A stretch of 43,897 nt of DNA from Peribacillus psychrosaccharolyticus ATCC 23296. Lineage in GTDB: Bacteria > Bacillota > Bacilli > Bacillales > DSM-1321. Each line of letters opens with the position of its first letter. The stretch's first letter is position 1. Of this stretch, positions 18,644 through 27,642 are shown in pieces. A program made the position numbers and the translations under genes. The stretch covers positions 1 through 43,897 of the forward strand of contig NZ_AJTN02000241.1 of assembly GCF_000305495.1 (NCBI RefSeq), read 5' to 3'. Under the pieces are notes generated by a model. The model saw only the letters and a list, made by a program, of their open reading frames with translations. It was not told the DNA's origin and searched no databases.

Positions 18644-18931
18644 ATGAATACAGCCACGATGATCTTTCTGTTATGTGCGGTTGATGCAATCTTAACTACC
18701 GCAGGACTTTCTCTCCATTTGATTGAGGAAGGAAATCCGCTTATGAATTACTTAATTGAGTGGAATGTCGGCCTCTTTTTTCTGGTAAAGCTCGGCCTGC
18801 CGATGCTCCTGCTGCTTCTCATCCCCTTAGTGAATAAAAACTGGATTTACCACTTAATGAACGTGACTGTTGTTCTATATGTATTCATTAATATCTATCA
18901 TTTGGCATGGATTTTGCCTTATTTTCTATAA
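18644..18931 (+). CDS. Small membrane protein, DUF5658-like
   Basis: About 95 residues with three hydrophobic helices: MIFLLCAVDAILTTAGLSL, VGLFFLVKLGLPMLLLLLIP and VTVVLYVFINIYHLAWILPY. The D-AILT--G and NPLM-YLI pattern fits DUF5658, an uncharacterised membrane family, by memory. Start: the frame is open from GTG 18593, but that codon precedes the -10 box. ATG 18644, with GGGGGTAG 8 bases upstream, is preferred; GTG 18629 after AAAGGGA is an alternative. Confidence 0.7.
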   Translation: MNTATMIFLLCAVDAILTTAGLSLHLIEEGNPLMNYLIEWNVGLFFLVKLGLPMLLLLLIPLVNKNWIYHLMNVTVVLYVFINIYHLAWILPYFL

Positions 18932-18964
18932 CAAACGCTGCATGAAAAATCACGCAGCGTTTGT
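18931..18964. terminator. Hairpin between convergent genes
   Basis: Perfect 11-bp stem ACAAACGCTGC / GCAGCGTTTGT with a 12-nt loop. The T-run is weak in both directions, but the position between two convergent genes suggests shared termination. Confidence 0.65.
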
Positions 18965-18967
18965 GAA

Positions 18968-20134
18968 TTAATGAAGCTGTTGCTTAGCGAATTCAAAGAA
19001 TTTAAGTAACTGCTCGTTTGTAAAACCAGCTTGTGCCGCTTTAGGACTCCCGCCGCCTCTACCATTAAAAAGCGGCAGCTGCTCTTTAAAAAATTTGCCG
19101 CAATCAAGAGGATTTGATCCATTATGGGTAAGAAAGACTTTATTTTCAACTGTGGTTGCAAATAAAACAAGGACTGGCTCTTCTGCTAGAATCGAATGGG
19201 CTAGTACTTGTAATTCTTTCATGCTTTTATTATCAAAAACTTTGGACAAAAGGCCATTTTCAGTTGATGAAAGCAATGTCGCTGCTTCATAATTCGCCGC
19301 TTCTCGTTTTAATTGTTCAATTTCCTTTGCTTGGTTTTTCGCGTCATTGTCTAATTTTTCAACTCGATTAACCAGCTCTGACCGATGAGTATTGAAGTGT
19401 GCAGTAAGGTGATTGAGGATTTTGCTGCTTTCTGTATAATCGGTTAACGTACGTAATCCGCAAAGAAAATAAATCCGTGTTTGAGATTTTTGTTTTTCTG
19501 TTTTTATGATTTTCAGCAGACCTATCTCTCCTGTCCGTTCAACGTGAGTTCCCCCGCATGGATTAAATTCAATACCTTCCATTTCCACAATTCGAATATT
19601 CTCCGAGACCTTTGGCGGTTTGACAACTGGCAGCTCTTGCAGTTGTTTAGTGGTTACAAAATAAGTTATTAATTTACGGTTTTCATAGATGTATTGATTT
19701 GCTTTACTTTCTATTGCTAAGACCTGGCTGTCAGTCAAATCAGTAAGCGCAATATCGATTGTGACATAGTCCTGTCCAAGATGGAAACTAAGTGTCTGTG
19801 CGTCAAATAATTCCCGGCAAACGGCAGACAGAAGATGCTGGCCGCTATGCTGCTGCATATGATCGAAACGTCGAGACCAGTTGATTGTACACGATACTAC
19901 TTCGGAAGGGGGGGCTGAGCTCAGTTTATGAACTACTTCATCATTCACAAGACTCACTTCAAGAACATCCAGCCCATTTATCGTCCCATGATCAGAAGGT
20001 TGACCTCCTCCTTCAGGGTAAAAAGCCGTTTCCGCCAGTGTTATATAAAAGTGTCCTTCTGTTTCTTTTACACTCGTTATGGTAGTTTCCCATTCGTGAG
20101 TATGAGGGGTAGAATAGTATAATTTTTTAGTCAT
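18968..20134 (-). CDS. Alanyl-tRNA editing protein, AlaX-L type
   Basis: A 388-residue stand-alone editing enzyme that removes wrongly attached Ser or Gly from tRNA-Ala. Seen: the N-terminal beta-barrel with YPEGGGQPSDHG (40-50), the zinc and catalytic pair HSGQH (His96, His100), the second zinc pair in CGGTHV (Cys193, His197), a helical segment, and a C-terminal DHHA1-like domain with NGRGGGSPKAAQAG (about 360-373). Because it has the C-terminal DHHA1 region, it is the long AlaX form. ATG with AAAGGACGATCGAG upstream. Convergent with the membrane protein gene; no operon partner. Confidence 0.9.
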   Translation of the reverse strand: MTKKLYYSTPHTHEWETTITSVKETEGHFYITLAETAFYPEGGGQPSDHGTINGLDVLEVSLVNDEVVHKLSSAPPSEVVSCTINWSRRFDHMQQHSGQHLLSAVCRELFDAQTLSFHLGQDYVTIDIALTDLTDSQVLAIESKANQYIYENRKLITYFVTTKQLQELPVVKPPKVSENIRIVEMEGIEFNPCGGTHVERTGEIGLLKIIKTEKQKSQTRIYFLCGLRTLTDYTESSKILNHLTAHFNTHRSELVNRVEKLDNDAKNQAKEIEQLKREAANYEAATLLSSTENGLLSKVFDNKSMKELQVLAHSILAEEPVLVLFATTVENKVFLTHNGSNPLDCGKFFKEQLPLFNGRGGGSPKAAQAGFTNEQLLKFFEFAKQQLH

Positions 20135-20397
20135 CTCGATCGTCCTTTCTGATATTTTGAATTAGGTAAGTATAGCATGACTTTACTTTTGTTAGAAAAG
20201 TAAACAGGTTGAAAGCGACATTTTGGTGAAAAGTATGGCAATCGTTTTATTATTTGGTAAAAAACTATATATCCAAACTATAATTTCCGTTAAGATATTC
20301 CTTGAACGGAAAAAATGCGTTTCTGTTCGATATAGATGATTAATTTGATTTGGTTAACTGTAACTGGCATTGAACCGGTTAGTTAGGAGCGATACAC

Positions 20398-22017
20398 GTG
20401 AAATTGGAAAAATACCAAAGCCATTTGTTTAAGAATATCAAAGAACAACTTAGTCAATGGTTTGAAGAAGATAAAATAGATGAAATTAATAATGAAGAAG
20501 TTTATCGTTTTCTTCATTCTATAAAAGGAACGGCTGGGACATTGCAGCTAGGAGGGCTCATGCAGCTTTCAGATTATTTACTCCTCGCGAATAATGAGAT
20601 GGAAATTGTCAACTGGAGGAAAAATGAACTTCGTAATTTCTTGTTTGATTTAATAGAACTTACCTATGCATATGAACATTTTAATGATGTTGAACTAAAA
20701 ACCGAAGTCGACCGTGAGACCGCAGCAGGACTTATTCAAATTATTGATGATGATGTTTCGATGCTGATCTTTCTAAAAGATATTCTTGAGGAAAACGGTT
20801 GGATGGTGATTACCAACACTGATCCAGAGAAAGCTACTCAACAATATTTTGACATGCAGCCGGATTGTCTGATTTTAGACGTTCAGCTTCCCTCTAAAAC
20901 TGGGTTTCAAATACTAGATGACATCCAACAGCATAACGAAAAGTACTTTATTCCGAAGATAATGATTAGCATTCAAAATGATAAAGAATCAAGATTGAAG
21001 GCCTATAAAATGGGAGCAGATGATTTTATAGGAAAACCAATTGATGTCGAAGAGTTTTTAGCCAAGATGGATCGGCATCTCCAGAGAAAAAGACTGTTCG
21101 ATCAGTCTGTTTTAATAGATGAACTTACACAGGTTTACAACCGGAGGTTCTTTGAGGATAGCATTACCCGCTTCTTCCAAGACTTCAAGAGGACCAAACA
21201 GGGATTCACTATTGCTGTCCTCGATTTAGACCGATTTAAGTGTATTAATGATACTCATGGGCATCTAATGGGAGATCAGGTTCTGATGGAATTTGCCAAA
21301 TTCTTAAAACAGAGTATACGCAGTTCGGATATTGTTTTCCGTTATGGGGGAGAAGAGTTTGTTGTTATCTTTCCTCGTGCAAGTAACGAGGATGTTGAAC
21401 GGCTGTTAAATCAAATGATTCAAAACTTTTCAACTGTACTCTTTACTAGTAAGGATCAGACGTTTTCTGTAACGTTTTCGGCAGGGGTCTATACGGTTGA
21501 AGAAGAAGCTGTAACCCCGGAATCAGCATTTAAGAAGGCTGACGGCTCACTTTACCTAGCAAAACGTTCAGGGAGAGCAAGAGCGATGGGAGCGAAATCA
21601 TCAAATATGTTGTTTAAAAAGAAAGTGCTGAATATTTCAATTGTGGACGATGATGTCATCATCCGTACGATGTTAACAAATATTCTGGAATCAATGGAGT
21701 TAGATCACCTGGATATGAAGGTAGCTGCTTATGAGAATGGAGGTCTATTTCTAGCATCAAATCAAGCGAAGGAGAATCATCCTCATTTTTTAATTCTTGA
21801 TGGGATAATGCCTGATATGGATGGGTTAGAAGTTCTTAAGACCGTAAAACAAGCGAAAAATGCCGCATGTTTTACCGTTCTTATGCTGACGGGTAGAAAA
21901 AGTGAAGAGGACATTGCACGAGCCCTCCAGCTTGGTGCAGACGATTATGTCACAAAGCCCTTCAGCGTTCAAGAACTTCAGCGTCGTATTGAACGGCTGG
22001 TAAAACAAGTTAAATAA
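20398..22017 (+). CDS. Hpt-REC-GGDEF-REC signalling protein (diguanylate cyclase)
   Basis: A 539-residue soluble protein with four modules. An Hpt domain (about 1-95) has the phosphoacceptor His40 in FLHSIKGTAG. REC1 (about 117-230) has Asp161 in LILDVQLP. The GGDEF domain (about 240-400) has LDLDRFKCINDTHGH, the active-site GGEEF (317-321) and an RxxD inhibition site RSSD (308-311). REC2 (about 413-535) has Asp468 in LILDGIMPDMDG. It should make c-di-GMP under phosphorelay control. GTG start with TTAGGAGCGATACAC upstream. An intrinsic terminator separates it from the receiver and kinase genes that probably feed it. Confidence 0.92.
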   Translation: MKLEKYQSHLFKNIKEQLSQWFEEDKIDEINNEEVYRFLHSIKGTAGTLQLGGLMQLSDYLLLANNEMEIVNWRKNELRNFLFDLIELTYAYEHFNDVELKTEVDRETAAGLIQIIDDDVSMLIFLKDILEENGWMVITNTDPEKATQQYFDMQPDCLILDVQLPSKTGFQILDDIQQHNEKYFIPKIMISIQNDKESRLKAYKMGADDFIGKPIDVEEFLAKMDRHLQRKRLFDQSVLIDELTQVYNRRFFEDSITRFFQDFKRTKQGFTIAVLDLDRFKCINDTHGHLMGDQVLMEFAKFLKQSIRSSDIVFRYGGEEFVVIFPRASNEDVERLLNQMIQNFSTVLFTSKDQTFSVTFSAGVYTVEEEAVTPESAFKKADGSLYLAKRSGRARAMGAKSSNMLFKKKVLNISIVDDDVIIRTMLTNILESMELDHLDMKVAAYENGGLFLASNQAKENHPHFLILDGIMPDMDGLEVLKTVKQAKNAACFTVLMLTGRKSEEDIARALQLGADDYVTKPFSVQELQRRIERLVKQVK

Positions 22018-22063
22018 GAGATTTCTTCTTTTTTGCAAAGAATGATAGTCGTTTGCCGATATA

Positions 22064-22102
22064 AGATATAAGCACAGTTAAATGAGGCTTATATCTTTTT
22101 TA
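22064..22102 (+). terminator. Terminator or attenuator inside the signalling cluster
   Basis: Perfect 10-bp stem AGATATAAGC (22064-22073) / GCTTATATCT (22087-22096), 13-nt loop, six T. It lies between the GGDEF gene and the receiver-kinase pair, so the last two genes may be transcribed at a lower level or from their own promoter. Confidence 0.88.
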
Positions 22103-22132
22103 ACATGGAAAAAAGTGAGTGAGGGAAAACAG

Positions 22133-22501
22133 ATGAGTAGAATTCTTTTAGCAGAAGATGAAGAAGTACTTAGGATGTTAATAATGGATACGCTTGAGGA
22201 CGAAGAGTATGACGTAGATGAAGCAGCTGATGGTAAAGAGGCACTCGACTATTTACAGAACCATGAATATGATCTTGTGATTTTAGACTACATGATGCCT
22301 GTATTTACTGGATTAGAGATTATTGAAAAACTTCGTGGAGGAAATCAAACATTTCAGGGGAAAATTATGATGCTTTCTGCGAAAAGCCAAACATACGAAC
22401 AAGAGAAAATTATCCAAGCGGGAGCCGATTATTTTATGGCTAAACCATTCAGTCCTATGAAATTAGTAGAAAAAATTGAGGAAATATTAAATGAAGTTTA
22501 A
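22133..22501 (+). CDS. Stand-alone response regulator receiver protein
   Basis: A 122-residue single REC domain: acidic cluster AEDEE (7-11), phosphoacceptor Asp52 in VILDYMMP, Thr/Ser switch region MLSAKS, and Lys104 in AKPFSP. No output domain, so it acts by protein contact or as a phosphate shuttle (Spo0F or CheY style). I start it at ATG 22133 behind GAGGGAAAACAG; the longer in-frame ATG 22082 lies within the terminator hairpin and would add an unrelated N-terminus. Its end overlaps the kinase start by 11 bases, implying coupled translation. Confidence 0.9.
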   Translation: MSRILLAEDEEVLRMLIMDTLEDEEYDVDEAADGKEALDYLQNHEYDLVILDYMMPVFTGLEIIEKLRGGNQTFQGKIMMLSAKSQTYEQEKIIQAGADYFMAKPFSPMKLVEKIEEILNEV

Positions 22502-25352
22502 AAATTACTTTAAAAAAAGCCTGGCGAGACAGGTTCTGTTGATCATGGGCAGCTCAATTATCATTTTTATCGTTTGTGTGGGTGCATTATTTTATATACT
22601 GCAGCAGTTAAATCAGGATTTTATTCAAACGAGGAATGAAATAAAGGAAAAACAAAATCTTATTAGTGACATATATGAAGCGTATGATACAACCTTTCTG
22701 AACATTCGCGGGTATATTGCATTTGATAACCTAGAGCTGAAGGAAAGTGCCATTGAGCAGGAAGAAATCATTCGTAAAAAAGCCAAAGAATTAAAGCAAA
22801 TTACGAATACAGCAAAGGATCAGGTTATTTATCAAGATATCATTGATTTTGCTGATTTCTATTATATTAATACCTTGCCCGGCAGAATTGCTGATTTTGA
22901 AAAAGGCGGCAAGCAGGCAATTGCTGAGAAGGTAACTGCCTCAGATACACCTAGGGTGAATAGTTTTCGTGAGAATAATGTACTTGTTATGAAAGAGATG
23001 GACGATGAACTTGAAGATAATCTTTCAAAGCTGACTAAGCGTCAATCAAATGTACAAATCGCAGCTGTGGTTTTATTTTTCATCTTTTTCATTTTCATGC
23101 AATACAGCATAAGAGTATTTTTAAGAAATATTGGCAGACCGTTAGCCGATTTATCCATTGCAGCGAATGAGATTATTGCCGGCCGAGATGCGGTGATTAC
23201 TCTCGATTCAAACCGGATGGACGAGCTGGGCACACTCTCAAATGCCTTTACAAAAATGGTCGCAAGTGTTCAGGAGAAGGAACAGGATTTATTAGCACAC
23301 AATGAAGAATTAGTGGCCCAACAAGATGAACTGCATTCTCAGCAGGACCAGTTGCAGGAAACACTTGAAATCCTAACAGATAATGAGCAGATGCTAAAAC
23401 GCCGAAATGAGTTCATTAATGGAATTTCTACCTCCCTTGACCAAGCAGAAGTATTACAGAGCATTGTCGAAAATATGTGTAACATTATCTCAGCAGAGCG
23501 TGGAATCATTTTTCTTATTAAAGAAGAGGCTTTTGCCGTTTTTGGCATTTCTGATTATGGCGTCAAACAGTTTCAAATGAATTTAAACAGCGGCCTTAAC
23601 CAACGATTGAAAACAACTAAACGTCCGTTTACCTTTAAGCGTGAACAAGATAACGTTGAAAAAGGCTACCATGAAGGCACCAATTACAGCTACGATTTGT
23701 ATTTACCTGTTTTAAATGCTTATCAAGAAATAGAAGCAATCATGGTATTCAGCCGGTATGGAGACCAGTTCACTGAGAAAAATATAGATGAATGTGTAAC
23801 ACTTGCCAAACAAATTGGTATCTCCTTGGAGAAAATAAGGCTCTATGAGCAATCTGAAGCGAACAGCCGATTAAATCAAGACATCTTGAATACAGTCCAA
23901 GAGGGCATTCAGCTCGTTGATAACAATGGTGAAATCGTCCATGTAAATCGTAAATTTGCTGAGATTCTTGGGAAAGAAAATATCAATGAACTAGTGGGAA
24001 TGTCTTGGGAGAGGTGGACTGCGCTTGTAACTGAACAAGTTGTAGAAGACAATGTGGTCGATAATTTGAGAGAATCTATTCACTCGCCTGAAGAGCAGGA
24101 GGATCAATCATTTATCTATCAAAAGAAAGACAGCAAACAGGTTATTAAGGTGTATTGCAAGAAGTTAAAACTAGGGGATGAAGCCTACGGAACGGTTATT
24201 GTCCACCGGGATATTACAAAGGAATATGAAGTAGACCAAATGAAGAGTGAATTCGTCAGTACCGTGAGCCATGAACTTCGCACGCCGCTGGCAAGTGTTC
24301 TTGGTTTTACAGAATTAATGTTGAATCGTGAATTGAAGCCAGAACGTAAAACGAAATACCTGCAAACTATTTATAATGAAGCAAAACGATTAACAGCACT
24401 TATAAATGACTTCTTAGATGTCCAGCGGATGGAATCGGGCAAACAGACATATGAAAAGAAATACATTGATTTACTTCCTGTCCTGAAAAAAACCATTGAG
24501 CATCAGGAAATACATGCTGCCCATACAATAACCTTTACTGCCGATATGGAAGAGGCTGTTATCATGGGTGATCGAGTGAAAGTCGAACAAGTATTTACAA
24601 ATCTCCTCAATAATTCAATAAAATACTCTCCGAATGGCGGGGAAATCCATGTGAAGGTCTCAAGTACTGAGGGACGCATAAAGGTTGCGGTTATTGATCA
24701 TGGACTTGGAATTCCTAAGGACGCGCTGCCAAATCTGTTTCAAAAGTTTTATCGAGTCGATAATTCAGATCGCAGACGGATCGGAGGAACAGGTTTAGGA
24801 TTATCAATTGTTGAAGAAATTGTAAAGGCTCATGGGGGAAGTATTACTGTGGAATCAGTATATGGTGAGGGAAGCACGTTTACCATTGAATTTCCCAAGG
24901 TTGTAGTTAGTCCTACTGGAAAGCCGGCTGCACGTGATGATCATACCCTTAGTTATAGCATAATGGTAATAGAAGATGATCTTAGTCTTGCGGAGCTGCT
25001 TAACCACGAACTTCAAGATAGTGGTTTTCAAGTTACCCATGTAAAAAGCGGAACAACCGCATGGGAGATGATTCAGCAAGTACCTCCAGATGCTATTGTC
25101 CTTGATATTATGCTTGAAGAAGGAGACATGGATGGTTGGGCTCTTATGCAAAAGCTGAAAGAAAATCCTCAATTGAAAGATCTTCCCATCTTTATCTCGA
25201 CTGCCTTAGATGAGAAAGAAAGAGGCTTTTCTTTGGGCGCAAAGGATTATTTAGTTAAACCGTACCAGCCCAGCCAGTTATCAAAAATGATTCTCCATAC
25301 GCTTTTAAGTAATGGCAAGCGGGGCCAAATCATGGTTCCACAGAGAGACTAA
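22491..25352 (+). CDS. Hybrid sensor histidine kinase (TM-HAMP-GAF-PAS-HK-REC)
   Basis: A 953-residue membrane kinase. Modules in order: TM1 (about 15-37), an extracytoplasmic helical sensor (38-185), TM2 (about 187-205), HAMP (206-260), a coiled coil rich in Gln (265-300), GAF-like (about 310-450), PAS (about 465-580), HisKA with His594 in TVSHELRTPL, HATPase (DHGLGIPKDALPNLFQKFYR, GGTGLGLSIVEEIVKAHGG) and a C-terminal REC with Asp872 in IVLDIMLEEGDMDG. Overlap with the receiver gene ties them together. The terminal REC suggests transfer onward to an Hpt, and the nearest Hpt is in the GGDEF protein. The stimulus is unknown. Confidence 0.93.
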   Translation: MKFKNYFKKSLARQVLLIMGSSIIIFIVCVGALFYILQQLNQDFIQTRNEIKEKQNLISDIYEAYDTTFLNIRGYIAFDNLELKESAIEQEEIIRKKAKELKQITNTAKDQVIYQDIIDFADFYYINTLPGRIADFEKGGKQAIAEKVTASDTPRVNSFRENNVLVMKEMDDELEDNLSKLTKRQSNVQIAAVVLFFIFFIFMQYSIRVFLRNIGRPLADLSIAANEIIAGRDAVITLDSNRMDELGTLSNAFTKMVASVQEKEQDLLAHNEELVAQQDELHSQQDQLQETLEILTDNEQMLKRRNEFINGISTSLDQAEVLQSIVENMCNIISAERGIIFLIKEEAFAVFGISDYGVKQFQMNLNSGLNQRLKTTKRPFTFKREQDNVEKGYHEGTNYSYDLYLPVLNAYQEIEAIMVFSRYGDQFTEKNIDECVTLAKQIGISLEKIRLYEQSEANSRLNQDILNTVQEGIQLVDNNGEIVHVNRKFAEILGKENINELVGMSWERWTALVTEQVVEDNVVDNLRESIHSPEEQEDQSFIYQKKDSKQVIKVYCKKLKLGDEAYGTVIVHRDITKEYEVDQMKSEFVSTVSHELRTPLASVLGFTELMLNRELKPERKTKYLQTIYNEAKRLTALINDFLDVQRMESGKQTYEKKYIDLLPVLKKTIEHQEIHAAHTITFTADMEEAVIMGDRVKVEQVFTNLLNNSIKYSPNGGEIHVKVSSTEGRIKVAVIDHGLGIPKDALPNLFQKFYRVDNSDRRRIGGTGLGLSIVEEIVKAHGGSITVESVYGEGSTFTIEFPKVVVSPTGKPAARDDHTLSYSIMVIEDDLSLAELLNHELQDSGFQVTHVKSGTTAWEMIQQVPPDAIVLDIMLEEGDMDGWALMQKLKENPQLKDLPIFISTALDEKERGFSLGAKDYLVKPYQPSQLSKMILHTLLSNGKRGQIMVPQRD

Positions 25353-25377
25353 CTATTGATAAAGGATGTACATGTTA

Positions 25378-25404
25378 ACGGAGCAAATTTGCTCCGTTTT
25401 TTAT
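25378..25404 (+). terminator. Terminator of receiver-kinase genes
   Basis: Perfect stem ACGGAGCAAA / TTTGCTCCGT followed by T-run. Confidence 0.88.
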
Positions 25405-25576
25405 TAGAAATCATCCAAAAAGAATGGAAATGCAGTTTTTTTTCCTGATTTGGGGCATGAGAATCACTGATGCTATATACAGTTGTTCGTAAAAATGGTA
25501 GATTCGTATAGGTTGGAAATTTAAAAATGGGTACACTAATGGTATACAATGGTTGTTTACAGGAGGTTTTTTTATT

Positions 25577-26452
25577 ATGTCAATTATAGAGGCCGGCAGG
25601 GTCGTTGAATTAGAAGTGGATCGTGAAGTCGAGTTTGGTTTTTTCTTAATAGATGAGACAGAAGAAAGTGTCTTGCTTCATCATAATGCGATTAAAGAAG
25701 GTATGGAAGTAGCGATAGGTGATTATGTCACGGTCTTTATATATGTAGATAAGCAGGGTCGGTTTACGGCTACAACATTGATTCCAGAAATCGGTTTTGA
25801 TCAGTATGCTTGGGCTGAGGTTGTCGATGTAGAAAGAAGACTTGGTGTGTTTGTTAATATTGGTCTTCCTAAAGACTTGTTGGTGTCAGTCGATGATTTA
25901 CCAAACATTGATCACTTATGGCCGACTGTTGGAGACAAACTATACATATGTTTAAAAACAGATCGGGAAGGCCGGCTCTACGGAAAGCTGGCAACTGAAG
26001 ATGTTATGCAGGAAGTAGTCGTAGAAGCACCGCAAAAGGGAATGTTTAATACACCTGTTTCTGGGAACGTCTACCGCCTGCTTCTGGTTGGTTCGTTTTT
26101 CGTTTCTCAAGAAGGGTATCGCTGCTTTATTCACGAAAGTGAACGAGATCAAGAGCCAAGACTTGGACAGTTTGTTGAAGGCCGAGTAATTGATATCAAA
26201 GAAGACGGCAGCCTGAACGTCTCATTACATCCATTTAAACAAGATAAAATGGAAGGGGACGCTGGCGTTATTTATGGTTATTTAATGAACCGTGGGGGAG
26301 CCATGCCTTATTGTGATAAAACCTCTCCTGATGATGTTGAATTCCATTTTGGAATCTCGAAGGGTGCGTTTAAGCGTGCACTAGGAAAACTAATGAAGGA
26401 AGGGAAAGTCTATCAAGAAGATGGCTGGACTTACTCCTCTGATCGGAAATAG
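25577..26452 (+). CDS. cvfB: S1 RNA-binding protein CvfB (YitL)
   Basis: About 291 residues, with three tandem S1-like OB domains (about 3-60, 70-140, 150-215) and a C-terminal winged helix (about 225-290, ending in KGAFKRALGKLMKEGKVYQE). This is the architecture of CvfB, an RNA-binding post-transcriptional regulator of virulence and other genes in Firmicutes, called YitL in B. subtilis. Family marks: EFGFFLIDE, the VLLHHNA strand and DLLVSVDDLP. ATG 25577 follows AGGAGG by about 10 bases; the upstream in-frame TTG (25553) lies before the ribosome-binding site and is rejected. Monocistronic. Confidence 0.92.
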   Translation: MSIIEAGRVVELEVDREVEFGFFLIDETEESVLLHHNAIKEGMEVAIGDYVTVFIYVDKQGRFTATTLIPEIGFDQYAWAEVVDVERRLGVFVNIGLPKDLLVSVDDLPNIDHLWPTVGDKLYICLKTDREGRLYGKLATEDVMQEVVVEAPQKGMFNTPVSGNVYRLLLVGSFFVSQEGYRCFIHESERDQEPRLGQFVEGRVIDIKEDGSLNVSLHPFKQDKMEGDAGVIYGYLMNRGGAMPYCDKTSPDDVEFHFGISKGAFKRALGKLMKEGKVYQEDGWTYSSDRK

Positions 26453-26467
26453 GAATCAAAAAAAATG

Positions 26468-26496
26468 CCGGTGCTGCATGCACCGGTGTTTTTTTT
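26468..26496 (+). terminator. Terminator of cvfB
   Basis: Stem CCGGTG / CACCGG with a 7-nt loop, then TGTTTTTTT. Confidence 0.85.
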
Positions 26497-26627
26497 AGAT
26501 TAAATCCATAGTCCGAATTAAGTGATAAATTACGGATTAACTCATTTAGAAGTAGAATTGTCTTTTTCAGGGGTGAATTAATTCCTTATATGACAGTTTA
26601 CGGAGAAATTGTCTGTTTGTAATACAC

Positions 26628-26705
26628 TGACATCTTGCTGTCACCTTCGTCATCTGTTCTTTATCTGTTTGTCCTTTGAATGAAACGTGCCTATGTTATT
26701 ATAAA
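26628..26705 (+). promoter_or_regulatory. Possible promoter and WalR-like box of LysM-3D gene
   Basis: A candidate sigma-A promoter is TTGAAT (26676-26681), 18-nt spacer, TATAAA (26700-26705). Upstream, TGACAT-N5-TGTCAC (26628-26644) resembles the WalR direct repeat TGTWAH-N5-TGTWAH imperfectly. YocH-type wall proteins are WalR targets in B. subtilis, which is why I note it. Confidence 0.4.
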
Positions 26706-26747
26706 TCCTGTTAGCTTAATGAGCGTAACCAAGGAGGTACTATATTT

Positions 26748-27563
26748 ATGAAAAAAATAATTCTATCTTTAGCCACTGCAGCAATAATATCCGGTGCTGC
26801 TGGAACCAACACCCACGCAGAGAACGTTAAAGTCCAAGACGGAGACACATTATGGGGGCTTTCAGCAAAGTATGAAGTTTCGATCAACGATATAAAATCC
26901 TGGAATAACTTAACTTCAGATATGATTCACCCTAATGATCTTTTAAAGGTTTCCCGGGATGAAACCTACACAATTAAAAACGGGGATACCTTATCACATA
27001 TAGCTGCAACGTTCGGTGTGACTGTACAGGATATCAAAGAATGGAACAAATTATCATCTGATTTAATTCAACCAAACGATAAATTATCCATTTTAACTAA
27101 TCAATCAGCCAATACATCCGACTCTCAACCAGCAGCCGAACCTGCGAAACAAGCAGCTGTACAAGAGGATGCTGAAAACCAGGAAGCTCAACCAGAGCAG
27201 CCTGCAAAAGAGGAAGCACCTGTACAAGCTGAACCAGTACAAGAAGAAAATGCTTCTGAGCCTGATACAGCAGCAAACGAACTATCTGTTCGATCAACTG
27301 GATATACCGCAAGTTGTGAAGGATGCAGCGGAATCACAGCAACAGGTGTAGACTTGAAGGCTAATCCTGATGCAATGGTCATTGCCGTGGATCCAACTGT
27401 CATTCCACTTGGATCTAAAGTCTATGTAGAAGGCTATGGCTATGCAACTGCTGCCGATACTGGCGGAGCCATCAAAGGAAACAAAATTGACATATTCTTC
27501 GCAAATGAAGAAGATGCAGTTAATTGGGGCGTCAAACAAGTAAACGTAAAAGTACTTAACTAA
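26748..27563 (+). CDS. LysM and 3D domain cell-wall protein (YocH-like)
   Basis: A 271-residue secreted protein acting on peptidoglycan. Signal peptide 1-24 (cleavage after NTHA). Two LysM domains (about 26-69 and 72-116) bind the glycan; both have the GDTLWGLSAKY / GDTLSHIAATF pattern. A Gln/Glu/Ala/Pro-rich linker (about 120-180) follows. The C-terminal 3D domain (about 185-270) has its three conserved Asp in IAVDPTVIPLG, AADTGGAIKGNKID. The 3D fold resembles MltA-type lytic transglycosylases, so YocH-type muralytic activity is likely. ATG with AAGGAGG upstream. A 15-bp terminator follows. Confidence 0.9.
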   Translation: MKKIILSLATAAIISGAAGTNTHAENVKVQDGDTLWGLSAKYEVSINDIKSWNNLTSDMIHPNDLLKVSRDETYTIKNGDTLSHIAATFGVTVQDIKEWNKLSSDLIQPNDKLSILTNQSANTSDSQPAAEPAKQAAVQEDAENQEAQPEQPAKEEAPVQAEPVQEENASEPDTAANELSVRSTGYTASCEGCSGITATGVDLKANPDAMVIAVDPTVIPLGSKVYVEGYGYATAADTGGAIKGNKIDIFFANEEDAVNWGVKQVNVKVLN

Positions 27564-27579
27564 CATAAGAATATACTGA

Positions 27580-27618
27580 CCAATGACCCGTCTGATTCAG
27601 ACGGGTCATTGGTTTTTT
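27580..27618 (+). terminator. Terminator of LysM-3D gene
   Basis: Perfect 15-bp stem CCAATGACCCGTCTG / CAGACGGGTCATTGG with a 3-nt loop and seven T. Confidence 0.95.
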
Positions 27619-27642
27619 TATTTGGTATTTTACTATGAAAGT

